A DNA stretch of 49,848 nucleotides from Sphingomonas sp. (GCF_026460985.1 NZ_JAPKNM010000086.1:1-49848), one strand, 5' to 3'; counted from the first letter of the stretch, positions 1-7,217 are shown. Numbers and translations: made by a program. The notes: a model not told the origin generated them from the sequence alone.

Positions 1-1
1 C

Positions 2-511
2 GACCGGCTGCGGGTTTCGGCGCCGCATCTGCTGATCGGCGGCTATGGGATGGGGTTCACCTTGCGCGCGGCGCTGGCGCGGCTGGACGGCGACGCGCGG
101 GTGACCGTGGCGGAACTGGTGCCGAAGATCATCGACTGGGCGAAGGGGCCGATGGCCGAGCTGGCGGCGGGGTGTCTCGACGACCGTCGCGTGGACGTGG
201 TGATCGACGATGTCGGCGCGGTGATCCGGCGCGGGCGGGGCGGCTATGACGCGATCCTGCTCGACGTCGACAACGGCCCCGACGGGCTGACCCGGCCGGG
301 CAATGACGGGCTCTATTCGGATCGCGGGCTGGCGGCCGCGCGGGCGGCGCTCCGGACCGGCGGGATATTGGCGGTGTGGTCGGCGGCGCCCGATGCCAGG
401 TTCGCGCGGCGGCTGCGCGATGCGGGGTTCGCGGTGGAGGAAGTGGGCGTGAAGGCGCGCAGCAACGGCAAGGGGCCGCGGCACGTGATCTGGTTCGCGA
501 CGAAGCGGTAG
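2..511 (+). CDS. Spermidine synthase-like methyltransferase, 3' part
   Basis: The reading frame is open from the window edge, so the N-terminus lies upstream; about 169 residues are visible. The stretch LLIGGYGMGFTLRAAL is a glycine-rich SAM-binding motif I, followed by VAELVPKIIDWA (motif II region) and AILLDVDNGP (acidic motif). This layout matches the spermidine synthase/polyamine aminopropyltransferase-like fold. Many such stand-alone proteins lack a proven polyamine substrate, so the substrate is not assigned. It ends 4 bp before the GNAT gene and probably shares its transcript. Base composition is like its neighbours. Confidence 0.8.
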   Translation, partial: DRLRVSAPHLLIGGYGMGFTLRAALARLDGDARVTVAELVPKIIDWAKGPMAELAAGCLDDRRVDVVIDDVGAVIRRGRGGYDAILLDVDNGPDGLTRPGNDGLYSDRGLAAARAALRTGGILAVWSAAPDARFARRLRDAGFAVEEVGVKARSNGKGPRHVIWFATKR

Positions 512-515
512 GGAC

Positions 516-998
516 ATGCAGATCAGACCAGCCACGCCGGCCGACGTGGAAGCCGTGGCGGCGATCATCCTGCCGACGATCCGCGAGGGGACGACCTATG
601 CGCTCGACCCCGAGATGGGCGAGGCCGAGGCGCTTGGCTATTGGATGGGGGCGGACAAGGAGGTCTTCGTCGCCGAGGAAGAGGGCGTGGTGCTCGGGAC
701 CTATTATATCCGCCCCAACCAGGCGGGCGGCGGAGGGCATGTCTGCAATTGCGGATACATGACGAGCGCGGCGGCAATGGGCCGGGGCGTGGCGCGCAGC
801 ATGTGCGCGCACTCGCTCGATCACGCCCGCGCGCGCGGCTATCGCGCGATGCAGTTCAACTTCGTGGTGAGCACGAACGCGCGGGCGGTAGGGCTCTGGG
901 AGCGGATGGGGTTCGAGATCGTCGGGCGGCTGCCGGGCGCGTTCCGGCATCCGGACGCGGGCTATGTCGACGCGCTGGTGATGTACCGGGAGGTTTAG
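516..998 (+). CDS. GNAT family N-acetyltransferase
   Basis: A complete 160-residue protein of normal GNAT length. It starts MQIRPATPADVEAV, the usual beta1-alpha1 opening. The acetyl-CoA loop is near residues 88-95 (MGRGVARS, an R/Q-x-x-G-x-G/A type motif), followed by NFVVSTNARAVGLWERMGF (beta6-alpha4, with the conserved N..A..LWE.GF signature). The substrate cannot be read from sequence. It lies 4 bp after the methyltransferase-like gene and one palindromic repeat before the GTA portal gene. A role in the particle cluster is possible, but only proximity supports it. Confidence 0.85.
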   Translation: MQIRPATPADVEAVAAIILPTIREGTTYALDPEMGEAEALGYWMGADKEVFVAEEEGVVLGTYYIRPNQAGGGGHVCNCGYMTSAAAMGRGVARSMCAHSLDHARARGYRAMQFNFVVSTNARAVGLWERMGFEIVGRLPGAFRHPDAGYVDALVMYREV

Positions 999-1007
999 AG
1001 TCGAATT

Positions 1008-1158
1008 CCCCTCCCTGAAAGGGAGGGGCAAGGGGTGGGTTTAGCAGCGGGTGAGGCTCGATGCCTCGTCCGCTGCTGCTTCACCAGGCACGAGAGAGTC
1101 TTTTGGGCGCGCAGACGCGCGCACCCACCCCCATCCCCTCCCTGCAAGCAGGGAGGGG
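1008..1158. repeat. Palindromic intergenic repeat R1
   Basis: About 150 bp between the GNAT and portal genes. It begins with the hairpin CCCCTCCC TGAAA GGGAGGGG and ends with the hairpin at 1135-1158 (CCCCTCCCTGC..GCAGGGAGGGG). Inner arms AGGGGTGGGT and ACCCACCCCC also pair, so the whole element can fold. It belongs to a family of related elements at 3609, 4739, 6073, 6890 and 7771. Confidence 0.75.
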
Positions 1159-1195
1159 AGCAATGAGGCCGCCGAGCGGCATCCGGGAGACAGGC

Positions 1196-2302
1196 ATGAA
1201 ATGGTTCGGACGCAAGTCCGGGCGCGAGGGCGTCCGGCTTCCCTTGGCGCGTGGCGGAAACGTGGCGGGCGTCGGCGAATGGCCGCGCAGCTACGAGGCG
1301 CAGGTGCGCGAGGGTTATTGCCACAATCCGGTGGCGCAGCGCGCGGTCAAATTGGTGAGCGAAGGCGTGGGTTCGGCACCGCTCAAGGCGAGCGACCCGG
1401 CGCTGGCGGCGCTGGCGACCGCGCGCTCGGGCGGGCAGGCGCTGATCGAGACGGTGGCGGCGCAATTGCTGCTCCACGGCAATGCCTGGGTGCAGATCCT
1501 GACCGACAGCGAAGGCCAGGTGCGCGAGCTGTTCGCGCTCAGGCCCGAGCGGGTGAGCGTGGAGGCCGATGCGGGCGGCTGGCCGGTCGCCTATCGCTAC
1601 CGGGTGGGCGCGCATGTCGCCCGGCTGACGGCGGAGGATGCCGGCGGGCGGCCGGCGGTGGCGCACATCAAGGCGTTCAACCCGGTCGACGACCATTATG
1701 GGCTCGGCTGCCTCGGCGCCGCGGCGGGGGCGATCGCGATCCACAATGCCGCGACGCGCTGGAACAAGGCGCTGCTCGACAATGCCGCGCGCCCCTCGGG
1801 CGCCCTGGTCTATGACGCGGGCGACGGCGGGGTGCTGAGCGCGGACCAGTTCGCGCGGATGAAAAGCGAGCTCGAGGCCGGGTTCGCGGGCGCGGCCAAT
1901 GCCGGGCGGCCGATGCTGCTCGAGGGCGGGCTCAAATGGCAGGCGATGGGAATGACCCCCGCCGACATGGACTTCGTGGGGTTGAAGGCGGCGGCGGCGC
2001 GCGAGATCGCGCTCGCCTTCGGCGTGCCGCCGATGCTGCTCGGGCTGCCGGGCGACGCGGCCTATGCCAATTACCGCGAGGCGAACCGCGCCTTGTGGCG
2101 ACTTGCGATCCTGCCGGTGGCGGAGACGATCCTCGCGGGGATCGCCCAGGCGCTGAAGGGCTGGTTCGCCGACGCGTCGCTCGCGGTCGACCTCGACCGG
2201 GTGACCGCGCTGGCGGAGGACCGCGAGCGGCTGTGGCGCCAGGTGAGCGCGGCGGACTTCCTGAGCGACGACGAGAAAAGGGCGATGGTCGGGCTGACCT
2301 GA
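1196..2302 (+). CDS. GTA/HK97-family portal protein (RcGTA g3-like)
   Basis: This 368-residue protein is the dodecameric ring at the head vertex through which DNA is packaged, and the docking site for the tail. The start MKWFGRKSG follows a purine-rich tract; an in-frame upstream ATG at 1061 lies inside repeat R1 and is not preferred. HK97 portal hallmarks are visible: CHNPVAQRAVKLVSEGV near the N-terminus, LLLHGNAWVQI, and the C-terminal AFGVPPMLLGLPGDAAYANYREANR. Length is a little short of RcGTA g3 (about 395). It is the first recognisable head gene here; no terminase gene lies in the window. Confidence 0.93.
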   Translation: MKWFGRKSGREGVRLPLARGGNVAGVGEWPRSYEAQVREGYCHNPVAQRAVKLVSEGVGSAPLKASDPALAALATARSGGQALIETVAAQLLLHGNAWVQILTDSEGQVRELFALRPERVSVEADAGGWPVAYRYRVGAHVARLTAEDAGGRPAVAHIKAFNPVDDHYGLGCLGAAAGAIAIHNAATRWNKALLDNAARPSGALVYDAGDGGVLSADQFARMKSELEAGFAGAANAGRPMLLEGGLKWQAMGMTPADMDFVGLKAAAAREIALAFGVPPMLLGLPGDAAYANYREANRALWRLAILPVAETILAGIAQALKGWFADASLAVDLDRVTALAEDRERLWRQVSAADFLSDDEKRAMVGLT

Positions 2303-2348
2303 CGCGCCGGCGGGCGGGCAATCCGGGCGGGGAAATCGGGAGAGTAGG

Positions 2349-2657
2349 ATGCGTAACGAGACGGTACTCGCGCAATTGATCGAGCAGGCCAGGGAAGACG
2401 GCGCCGACACGGCGACGCTGAGGGCGATCGCCGAGGAGGCGGGCGAGCTGAGCGCGCAGCGGGCGCTGGCGCGGCTGGGGCTCGAGGATGCCAGCGCGGC
2501 GAAGGACATGGCGGAGCTGCGCGAGTTGCTGGGGGCATGGCGCGACGCCAAGCGATCGGCGCTCAAGGCGGCGTTCTCCTGGGCGGGGCGGATGCTCGCC
2601 GCGCTCGTGCTGGTGGGGCTCGCGGTCAAGCTGGGCTTTCCGGGCTGGCTGAAGTGA
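2349..2657 (+). CDS. Small GTA-cluster protein with C-terminal TM segment (DUF6127-like)
   Basis: A 102-residue protein lying between portal and protease, the place where RcGTA has the small g3.5 gene. The first 75 residues are charged and helical (LIEQAREDGADTATLRAIAEEAG). The last 25 are a hydrophobic helix (MLAALVLVGLAVKLGF), so it is probably membrane-anchored. I recall this type as DUF6127 in sphingomonads; that name is from memory and not checked. Its stop overlaps the GTG start of the protease by 4 bp (GTGA), indicating translational coupling. Function is unknown. Confidence 0.75.
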   Translation: MRNETVLAQLIEQAREDGADTATLRAIAEEAGELSAQRALARLGLEDASAAKDMAELRELLGAWRDAKRSALKAAFSWAGRMLAALVLVGLAVKLGFPGWLK

Positions 2658-3025
2658 ACGTTCGGTTCGCGGGCTATGCGGCGGTGTTCGACGTGCCCGA
2701 CCGGGGCGGCGACGTGGTGCGGCGGGGGGCGTTCCGGCTGGGCGGGCCGGTGCCCCTTTTGTGGCAGCATGGCGGTGCGCCGGTCGGGACGGTCGAGCGG
2801 CTGGCGGAGGATGCGCGCGGGCTGCGCGTGATCGGCCGGATCGCGACGCCCGCGCTCGCCGAGGCGGTGGCGAAGGGCGCGGTGACCGGGCTGTCCTTCG
2901 GATACCGGGTGACCGAGGCGCGCGGCACGACGCGGCGCGAGATCCGGGCGCTGCAGCTGATCGAGGTGAGCCTGGTGGCGAGCCCGATGCAGCCGCTGGC
3001 GCGGGTGCATGCGGTGAGCATCTAG
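2654..3025 (+). CDS. HK97-family prohead protease (RcGTA g4-like)
   Basis: A 123-residue serine protease that trims the capsid protein during head maturation. The start is GTG at 2654, overlapping the previous stop, giving MNVRFAGYAAVFDVPDRGGD. Conserved family blocks are present: FAGYAAVFD, LLWQHGGAPVG with the catalytic His, GAVTGLSFGYRV with the likely nucleophile Ser in LSFGY, and LIEVSLVASPM with the catalytic Glu. It is shorter than free-standing phage proteases but normal for GTA clusters. A long upstream in-frame extension is an antisense-free open frame without a start signal and was dropped. Confidence 0.9.
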   Translation: MNVRFAGYAAVFDVPDRGGDVVRRGAFRLGGPVPLLWQHGGAPVGTVERLAEDARGLRVIGRIATPALAEAVAKGAVTGLSFGYRVTEARGTTRREIRALQLIEVSLVASPMQPLARVHAVSI

Positions 3026-3126
3026 GCGGACGCGGCGCTATATATCCGGCCTGGTTACCGGGGTTATTGAAACCGAAACCGATTCAATCTATTGTTTAAA
3101 CGCAATGTCGGGAGCGTGTGTGAACA

Positions 3127-3178
3127 CCCCCAACGATGGCCCCGACCGTGGCAGCGGTCGGGGCCAAATCGTTTGGGG
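3127..3178. terminator. Strong hairpin, possible terminator of the minus-strand peptide gene
   Basis: A 10-bp perfect stem GGCCCCGACC / GGTCGGGGCC (3138-3147 and 3156-3165) with an 8-nt loop. Outer arms AACGAT / ATCGTT and CCCC / GGGG extend it across a 2-nt bulge. There is no T-run on either side, so termination is plausible rather than shown. It lies 50 bp beyond the end of the minus-strand small ORF and about 100 bp after the protease gene. Confidence 0.5.
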
Positions 3179-3226
3179 ACGAGCTGGCAGGCTCGCCCCC
3201 TCCCGTCGAATCAAGCAAGCGCAAGC

Positions 3227-3328
3227 TTACTTGGAACGAGCCGTCTGAATGATCTGAACCACCAGAGCGGCAAATGCGATCATCATCATAATGATGCTGA
3301 TGATCATTGTAGCAATGTCAGTAGGTAT
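3227..3328 (-). CDS. Very short hydrophobic peptide, holin-like toxin type
   Basis: The minus strand encodes about 33 residues: polar IPTDIAT, then a long aliphatic stretch (MIISIIMMMIAFAALVVQII), then QTARSK before TAA. One membrane helix with a short basic tail resembles the small membrane toxins of type I systems (BsrG/YonT-like holin-like peptides of Firmicutes). The start is unusual. At ideal spacing (8 nt) from a superb Shine-Dalgarno the codon is ATA (3328-3326). Other in-frame options are GTG at 3337, which overlaps the ribosome site, and ATG at 3307, 29 nt away (26 residues). It stands alone and antisense inside the GTA cluster. Function is inferred only. Confidence 0.5.
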   Translation of the reverse strand: MPTDIATMIISIIMMMIAFAALVVQIIQTARSK

Positions 3329-3330
3329 GT

Positions 3331-3344
3331 GAATCACCTCCTTT
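3331..3344 (-). promoter_or_regulatory. Near-perfect Shine-Dalgarno sequence
   Basis: On the minus strand this reads AAAGGAGGTGATTC. AAAGGAGGTGAT pairs over its whole length with the 3' end of 16S rRNA (ATCACCTCCTTT), far stronger than any other ribosome site in the window. It sits directly before the hydrophobic peptide ORF. Read on the plus strand the same bases resemble the tail of 16S rRNA. Confidence 0.65.
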
Positions 3345-3608
3345 GGGCGGATGGTTTCGCCCCGTGGCAGACGGGACGAGCCGCCGGTTCCTATTTAACC
3401 AAAGGTACGGAGCGCGCTACCAACTTTAGAGCGCATCGCCGCGAATAGATTTCAGGAATTCGTTGAACAACCCGACAAAGGGCGGCGTCGGGAATCCGCG
3501 CTATTATTTCATATCATTTGGCCAGTGCCTGCCTGCACCACCGAACTTGGTGCGGATAGCGGCCATTCACGAAAGTAGCGGCGTCTCGCCTCTGGCGGCG
3601 CCACCTCG

Positions 3609-3652
3609 CCAGCCTTGGCTGGTCCCCCTCCCCGGGACGCTCTCGGGGAGGG
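3609..3652. repeat. Palindromic intergenic repeat R2 (short)
   Basis: Two adjoining hairpins: CCAGCC TT GGCTGG (3609-3622) and CCCTCCCCG..CGGGGAGGG (3626-3652). The order is the same as in R4 and the right half of R5. It sits directly before the capsid gene, whose ribosome site follows it. Confidence 0.7.
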
Positions 3653-3673
3653 TTTTTCATGTGGGAGACGGAC

Positions 3674-4732
3674 ATGATCGAAGTGAAGGCGGACGACCTC
3701 GAGGCGAGCTTCGAGGCGGTGGAGAAGGCGGGGCTGCCGCCGGTGCGGCCGATGCTGGCGGGCGGAAGGCCGCTGGGCAGCGCGGCGTTCGAGGGGTTCC
3801 TGCGCGCCGGCAGCGGCGGCGTCGAGACCAAGGCGATGTCGGGCGCGAGCGATACCGCGGGCGGCTATGCCGTTCCGCAAGAGATCGACGCGCGGATCGA
3901 CGCGACGCTGAAGGCGGTGTCGCCGATCCGCGCGATCGCCACTGTCGTGAAGGTGGGATCGAGCGGCTATCGCAAGCTGATCGCGAGCGGCGGAATCGCT
4001 TCGGGCTGGGCCGCCGAGACGGCGACGCGACCCGAGACGGCGACGCCGACCTTCAACGAAGTCGCCCCGCCGAGCGGCGACCTCTACGCCAATCCGGCGG
4101 CGAGCCAGGCGATGCTCGACGATGCGGCCTTCGACGTCGAGGAATGGCTGGCGGTGGAGATCGCGCGCGAGTTCGCCGCGGCGGAAGGATCGGCCTTCGT
4201 CAACGGCAACGGGACGAACAAGCCCAAGGGGTTCCTCGCCGCGGCGACTTCGACCGCCCTCGACGCGAGCCGGCCGTTCGGGACGCTGCAATATCTGGCG
4301 AGCGGCGCCGCGGGGGCGTTCGCGGCCAATCCCGAGGAGAAGCTGATCGACCTGGTGCAGAGCCTGCGCGCGCCGTACCGGCAGGGCGCGAGCTGGGTGA
4401 TGAACAGCACCACGCTGGCGCGGATCCGCAAGTTCAAGACCAGCGACGGCGCGTTCCTCTGGGCGCCGAGCCTCGCGGCGGGGCAGCCGGCGACCCTGCT
4501 CGGCTATCCGGTAGTCGAGGCCGAGGACATGCCCGACATCGCCGCGAACAGCCTGTCGATCGCGTTCGGCAACTTCAAGGCCGGCTATCTGATCGCCGAG
4601 CGCGGCGAGACCCAGGTGCTGCGCGATCCGTATAGCAACAAGCCGTTCGTGCACTTCTACGCGACCAAGCGCGTCGGCGGGATGGTGAGCAACTCGGAGG
4701 CGATCAAGCTGCTGAAGTTCGCGGCTTCGTAA
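3674..4732 (+). CDS. GTA/HK97-family major capsid protein (RcGTA g5-like)
   Basis: A 352-residue head shell subunit. Family blocks are visible: a charged N-terminal delta region (KADDLEASFEAVEKAG), then KAMSGASDTAGGYAVPQEI (the usual site around the protease cut), SGWAAETATRPETATPTF, a conserved FVNGNGTNKPKGFL block and the C-terminal RDPYSNKPFVHFYATKRVGG. ATG 3674 has GGAGAC 8 nt upstream. ATG 3659 (5 residues longer) abuts repeat R2 and is the alternative. It follows the protease after a 650-bp gap that is unusual for this cluster. Confidence 0.93.
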   Translation: MIEVKADDLEASFEAVEKAGLPPVRPMLAGGRPLGSAAFEGFLRAGSGGVETKAMSGASDTAGGYAVPQEIDARIDATLKAVSPIRAIATVVKVGSSGYRKLIASGGIASGWAAETATRPETATPTFNEVAPPSGDLYANPAASQAMLDDAAFDVEEWLAVEIAREFAAAEGSAFVNGNGTNKPKGFLAAATSTALDASRPFGTLQYLASGAAGAFAANPEEKLIDLVQSLRAPYRQGASWVMNSTTLARIRKFKTSDGAFLWAPSLAAGQPATLLGYPVVEAEDMPDIAANSLSIAFGNFKAGYLIAERGETQVLRDPYSNKPFVHFYATKRVGGMVSNSEAIKLLKFAAS

Positions 4733-4738
4733 GCAGGT

Positions 4739-4864
4739 CCTTCTCCCCTTGTGGGAGAAGGTGGCGCGTAGCGCCGGATGAGGGGGATTGAGACCCAGTC
4801 CCCCTCACCCTTCCCACTCGCTTCGCGAGCGGGCCCCTTCCCTCTCCCACAAGGGGAGAGGGAG
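4739..4864. repeat. Palindromic intergenic repeat R3
   Basis: About 125 bp. The start is TTCTCCC..GGGAGAAGG and the end is CCTCTCCC ACAA GGGGAGAGGG. Between them are GGCGC GTA GCGCC, pairing arms GAGGGGGA / TCCCCCTC, and CTCGC TTC GCGAG. It is the same long form as R6 (7771-7910), sharing the ending GCGGGCCCCTTCCCTCTCCC. It separates the capsid and connector genes. Confidence 0.75.
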
Positions 4865-4882
4865 TTCAGGAAGGAGATATCG

Positions 4883-5437
4883 ATGCTTGCTCCGCCCTTT
4901 CCGGCGGCGGCGATCGCTGCCGCGCGCGATGCCGCCAAGCTTCATCTGCGGATCTCGGGCGCGGCCGAGGATGCGCTGCTCGAGCGGCATGCGGCGACTG
5001 CGCTGGCCTTGTGCGAGGCGTTCACCGGCCAGGCGCTGATCGTGCGGACGTGGGAAGCGGTGCTGCCCGCGCTCGCGAAATGGCAGCGGCTCGGCGGCGC
5101 GCCGGTCGCCGCGATCAACAGCGTCGAGGGGTTGCCGGCGGAGGGGGCGGGCTTTGCGCTCCCCGCCGGCAGCTATGCGATCGACATCGACGCGGCGAGC
5201 GAGGGCTGGGTGCGCGTGACCTCGCCCAGTGCGGCGGGGCGGGTGCGGGTGGGCTATGCCGCCGGGCTCGCCGCCGAATGGAGCGGATTGCCCGCGCCGC
5301 TGGCGCAGGGCGTGGTGCTGCTCGCCGCCCATCTGTTCGAGGCGCGGGCGAGCGGCGGAGCGCCGCCGGCGGCGGTCGCGGCGCTGTGGCGGCCGTGGCG
5401 GCGGCTGCGGCTCGAGACCGCGCGGCGATCGGCATGA
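4883..5437 (+). CDS. GTA head-tail connector (RcGTA g6-like)
   Basis: A 184-residue protein with the gp6/gp15-type connector pattern: an N-terminal helical part (AKLHLRISGAAEDALLERHAATAL with CEAFTGQALI), a central beta section and a C-terminal helix followed by a basic WRPWRRLRLE tail. It is thought to sit below the portal and bridge head and tail. The start has the strong site AGGAGATATCG just upstream, directly after repeat R3. Its stop overlaps the start of the next gene (ATGA). Confidence 0.8.
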   Translation: MLAPPFPAAAIAAARDAAKLHLRISGAAEDALLERHAATALALCEAFTGQALIVRTWEAVLPALAKWQRLGGAPVAAINSVEGLPAEGAGFALPAGSYAIDIDAASEGWVRVTSPSAAGRVRVGYAAGLAAEWSGLPAPLAQGVVLLAAHLFEARASGGAPPAAVAALWRPWRRLRLETARRSA

Positions 5438-5643
5438 TGGACGGGCTCGAGGCACGGGCGCGCGACATGGGCGCGCGGGCGGCGGTGCGGGTCGCGGCGC
5501 GGCTGGCGGATGTGGCCGGCGAGGCGCTGCCCGGCGTGTCGGTGGCGGCCGAGGGCGCGCGCGTGGTGGTTTCGGGACGCGGGCTCGGGCGGCGCTGGCT
5601 GCGCGACCCCGCGTTCCGCTGGCTGGGAGGGCTGCTCCGATGA
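5434..5643 (+). CDS. Small head-tail joining protein (g7 position)
   Basis: A 69-residue protein beginning MMDGLEARARDMGARAA, with a helical start and a short beta section (PGVSVAAEGARVVVSGRGLG). It overlaps its upstream and downstream neighbours by 4 bp each, so it is a genuine coupled gene. Its position between connector and DUF3168 corresponds to RcGTA g7 (head closure), but the sequence alone does not show a family and it is shorter than g7. Confidence 0.65.
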   Translation: MMDGLEARARDMGARAAVRVAARLADVAGEALPGVSVAAEGARVVVSGRGLGRRWLRDPAFRWLGGLLR

Positions 5644-6035
5644 GCGCGCATCAGGTGTTGGTCGAGGCGGTCCGGGCAGTGCTCGGCGCGGGTCCGGAAC
5701 TGGAGCTCAACGGGGTGTTCGATGCGCCGCCGGCGCGCGGCGTCCGGCCCTATGTGATCATCGAGGACGCGGTGCTCGTCGACTGGAGCACCAAGGACAT
5801 GGCCGGCCGCGAAGGGCGGCTGGCGGTGGGGCTGTTCGAAACGGGCGAGGACCGCGTGTGGCTGCGCGCGCGCACCGACCAGATCACGAACGCGATCGCC
5901 GAACTGCCGCGCGAGCTGGGCGAGGGATGGCGGATCGTCAGCCTCGCCTTCCTGCGCAGCCGGATCGCGGGCGAGGGCTCCGGGCTGTCCATGGCGGTGA
6001 TCGAGTTCCGGGTGCGGATGCTGCAGGCGAATTGA
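5640..6035 (+). CDS. DUF3168 tail-completion protein (RcGTA g8-like)
   Basis: A 131-residue protein with typical DUF3168 layout: MSAHQVLVEAVRAVLGAGPEL at the start, NGVFDAPPARGVRPYVIIEDA, and the terminal basic-hydrophobic strand MAVIEFRVRML. Family members cap the tail tube at the head interface. It overlaps the previous gene by 4 bp and is followed by repeat R4. Confidence 0.88.
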   Translation: MSAHQVLVEAVRAVLGAGPELELNGVFDAPPARGVRPYVIIEDAVLVDWSTKDMAGREGRLAVGLFETGEDRVWLRARTDQITNAIAELPRELGEGWRIVSLAFLRSRIAGEGSGLSMAVIEFRVRMLQAN

Positions 6036-6072
6036 GCTTCGGCTGGCGGGTCGCTTGTGGCGGGCCCCCTCC

Positions 6073-6111
6073 ACCAGCCTTCGGCTGGTCCCCCTCCCCG
6101 TTCCGGGGAGG
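6073..6111. repeat. Palindromic intergenic repeat R4 (short)
   Basis: Two hairpins, ACCAGCC TTC GGCTGGT and CCTCCCCG TT CCGGGGAGG. The arrangement is the same as R2 and the right end of R5. It lies 20 bp before the tail-tube gene start. Confidence 0.72.
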
Positions 6112-6130
6112 ATTTTAGAGGAGAAAGAAT

Positions 6131-6538
6131 ATGGCGGCGGAGAAGGGTAGCGCGTTCCTGCTCAAGGTGGGGAATGGCGGATCGCCGGTGGCGTTCACGA
6201 CGGTGGCCGGGCTGCGGACCACGCAGTTGAGCGTCAACGGCGAGGCGGTGGTGATCACCTCCAAGGATTCGGGCGGGTGGCGCGAATTGCTGTCGGGCGC
6301 AGGCGTACGATCGGTGAGCGTGTCGGGCGCGGGGGTGTTCACCGGATCGGCGGCGGAAGGCCGGGTGAAGACCAATGCGCTCGCCGGGGTGATCGACGAT
6401 TACCGGCTGAGCTTCGAGAGCGGCGAGACGATGACCGGGCGCTTCCTGGTGACGCGGCTCGATTATGCCGGCGATTTCAACGGGGAGCGCAGTTACACGC
6501 TCAGCCTGGAGAGCTCCGGGCCGGTGGTGAGCGCGTGA
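6131..6538 (+). CDS. Major tail tube protein, TP901-1 family (RcGTA g9-like)
   Basis: A 135-residue tail tube subunit. It opens MAAEKGSAFLLKVGNGGSPVAFTTVAGL, contains TTQLSVNGEAVVITSKDSGGWRELL and ends in DFNGERSYTLSLESSGPV; all are classic TP901-1 tube motifs. The ribosome site GAGGAGAAAG precedes it. Its stop overlaps the GTG start of the next gene (GTGA). Confidence 0.92.
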   Translation: MAAEKGSAFLLKVGNGGSPVAFTTVAGLRTTQLSVNGEAVVITSKDSGGWRELLSGAGVRSVSVSGAGVFTGSAAEGRVKTNALAGVIDDYRLSFESGETMTGRFLVTRLDYAGDFNGERSYTLSLESSGPVVSA

Positions 6539-6876
6539 GCGTCGGCGTGGATCCTGAGGGGCTTGAAAGAGGCGCCAATCCGGCGCGTGGCGAGGCGGAA
6601 TTACGCATTGCTGGCGAGACGCTGGTGCTTCGGCCGAGCTTCTCGGCTCTGGTCGCGGCGGAGGGCGAGCTGGGGCCCTTGTTCGCATTGGTCGAGCGTG
6701 CCGCGGAAGGGCGGCTGGCGCTGGGCGAGATGGTGGGGCTCTTCTGGCATTGCCTCGGTGCGCGGCCCGAGGGGCTGACGCGCGAGGGCTTTGCCGAAGC
6801 GGTGACGGCGCGCGGGCTGGCGGCGAACACGCCGGTGCTCAAGGCGCTGCTCGGGCAGATATTGGCGGGGCGGTGA
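6535..6876 (+). CDS. GTA gp10-family tail assembly protein
   Basis: A 113-residue protein started by GTG at 6535, overlapping the tube gene. ELRIAGETLVLRPSFSALVAAE and the later LVERAAEGRLALGEMV are characteristic of the GTA-gp10 (tail assembly chaperone-like) family, which acts with the tape measure protein before the tube assembles. Its stop shares bases with the ATG of the next gene (TGATG). Confidence 0.85.
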   Translation: MSVGVDPEGLERGANPARGEAELRIAGETLVLRPSFSALVAAEGELGPLFALVERAAEGRLALGEMVGLFWHCLGARPEGLTREGFAEAVTARGLAANTPVLKALLGQILAGR

Positions 6877-7217
6877 TGGGTGCTGAACCATTCCTCCCCG
6901 AGCTTGCTCGGGGAGGGGGACCACTCGCGGAGCGAGTGGTGGAGGGGACGGCGGTGCAACCGCCGCTGACGCGGCGGCCCCTCCACCAGCCTGCGGCTGG
7001 TCCCCCTCCCCGAGACGAGCTCGGGGAGGAATTTTCCGTCTGGGCCGTTCGGCTTGCCGGGGCGGCGGGGCTCGCTTTCGGGTGGACGCCCGAGACGTTC
7101 TGGAATGCGACGCCGGCCGAGCTGGCGGCTTTGGTGCGGGCGCTGGCGGGCGAGGCGGCGGAGCCGCTGGGCGCGGCCGAGTGCGCGCGGCTCGAGGAGT
7201 TGTTTCCCGATGGATGA
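6876..7217 (+). CDS. Tail assembly chaperone (DUF2376, g10.1-like) with repeat-encoded insert
   Basis: A 113-residue reading frame. Its C-terminal 65 residues (EEFSVWAVRLAGAAGLAFGWTPETFWNATPAEL and onward) match the compact DUF2376 chaperone, normally only about 60-70 residues long. The start codon and first four residues (MGAE) are separated from this core by about 47 residues encoded entirely by palindromic repeat R5. The insert is rich in Gly, Pro and Arg (LARGGGPLAERVVEG). The frame is maintained, the start overlaps the previous stop and the end overlaps the tape-measure start, so the gene still looks functional. A later start is possible, but no ATG or GTG with a good ribosome site follows the repeat. 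Confidence 0.75.
   Translation: MGAEPFLPELARGGGPLAERVVEGTAVQPPLTRRPLHQPAAGPPPRDELGEEFSVWAVRLAGAAGLAFGWTPETFWNATPAELAALVRALAGEAAEPLGAAECARLEELFPDG
6890..7032. repeat. Palindromic repeat R5 inside a coding frame
   Basis: A 143-bp element with outer arms ATTCCTCCCCGAGC / GCTCGGGGAGGAAT. Left inner hairpins are CTCCCCGAGC..GCTCGGGGAG and CCACTCGC..GCGAGTGG. The centre is GCCGC..GCGGC. Right hairpins are CCAGCC TGC GGCTGG and CCTCCCCGAG..CTCGGGGAGG. Its removal in steps of three bases (about 141) would restore a normal-length chaperone. Confidence 0.82.
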
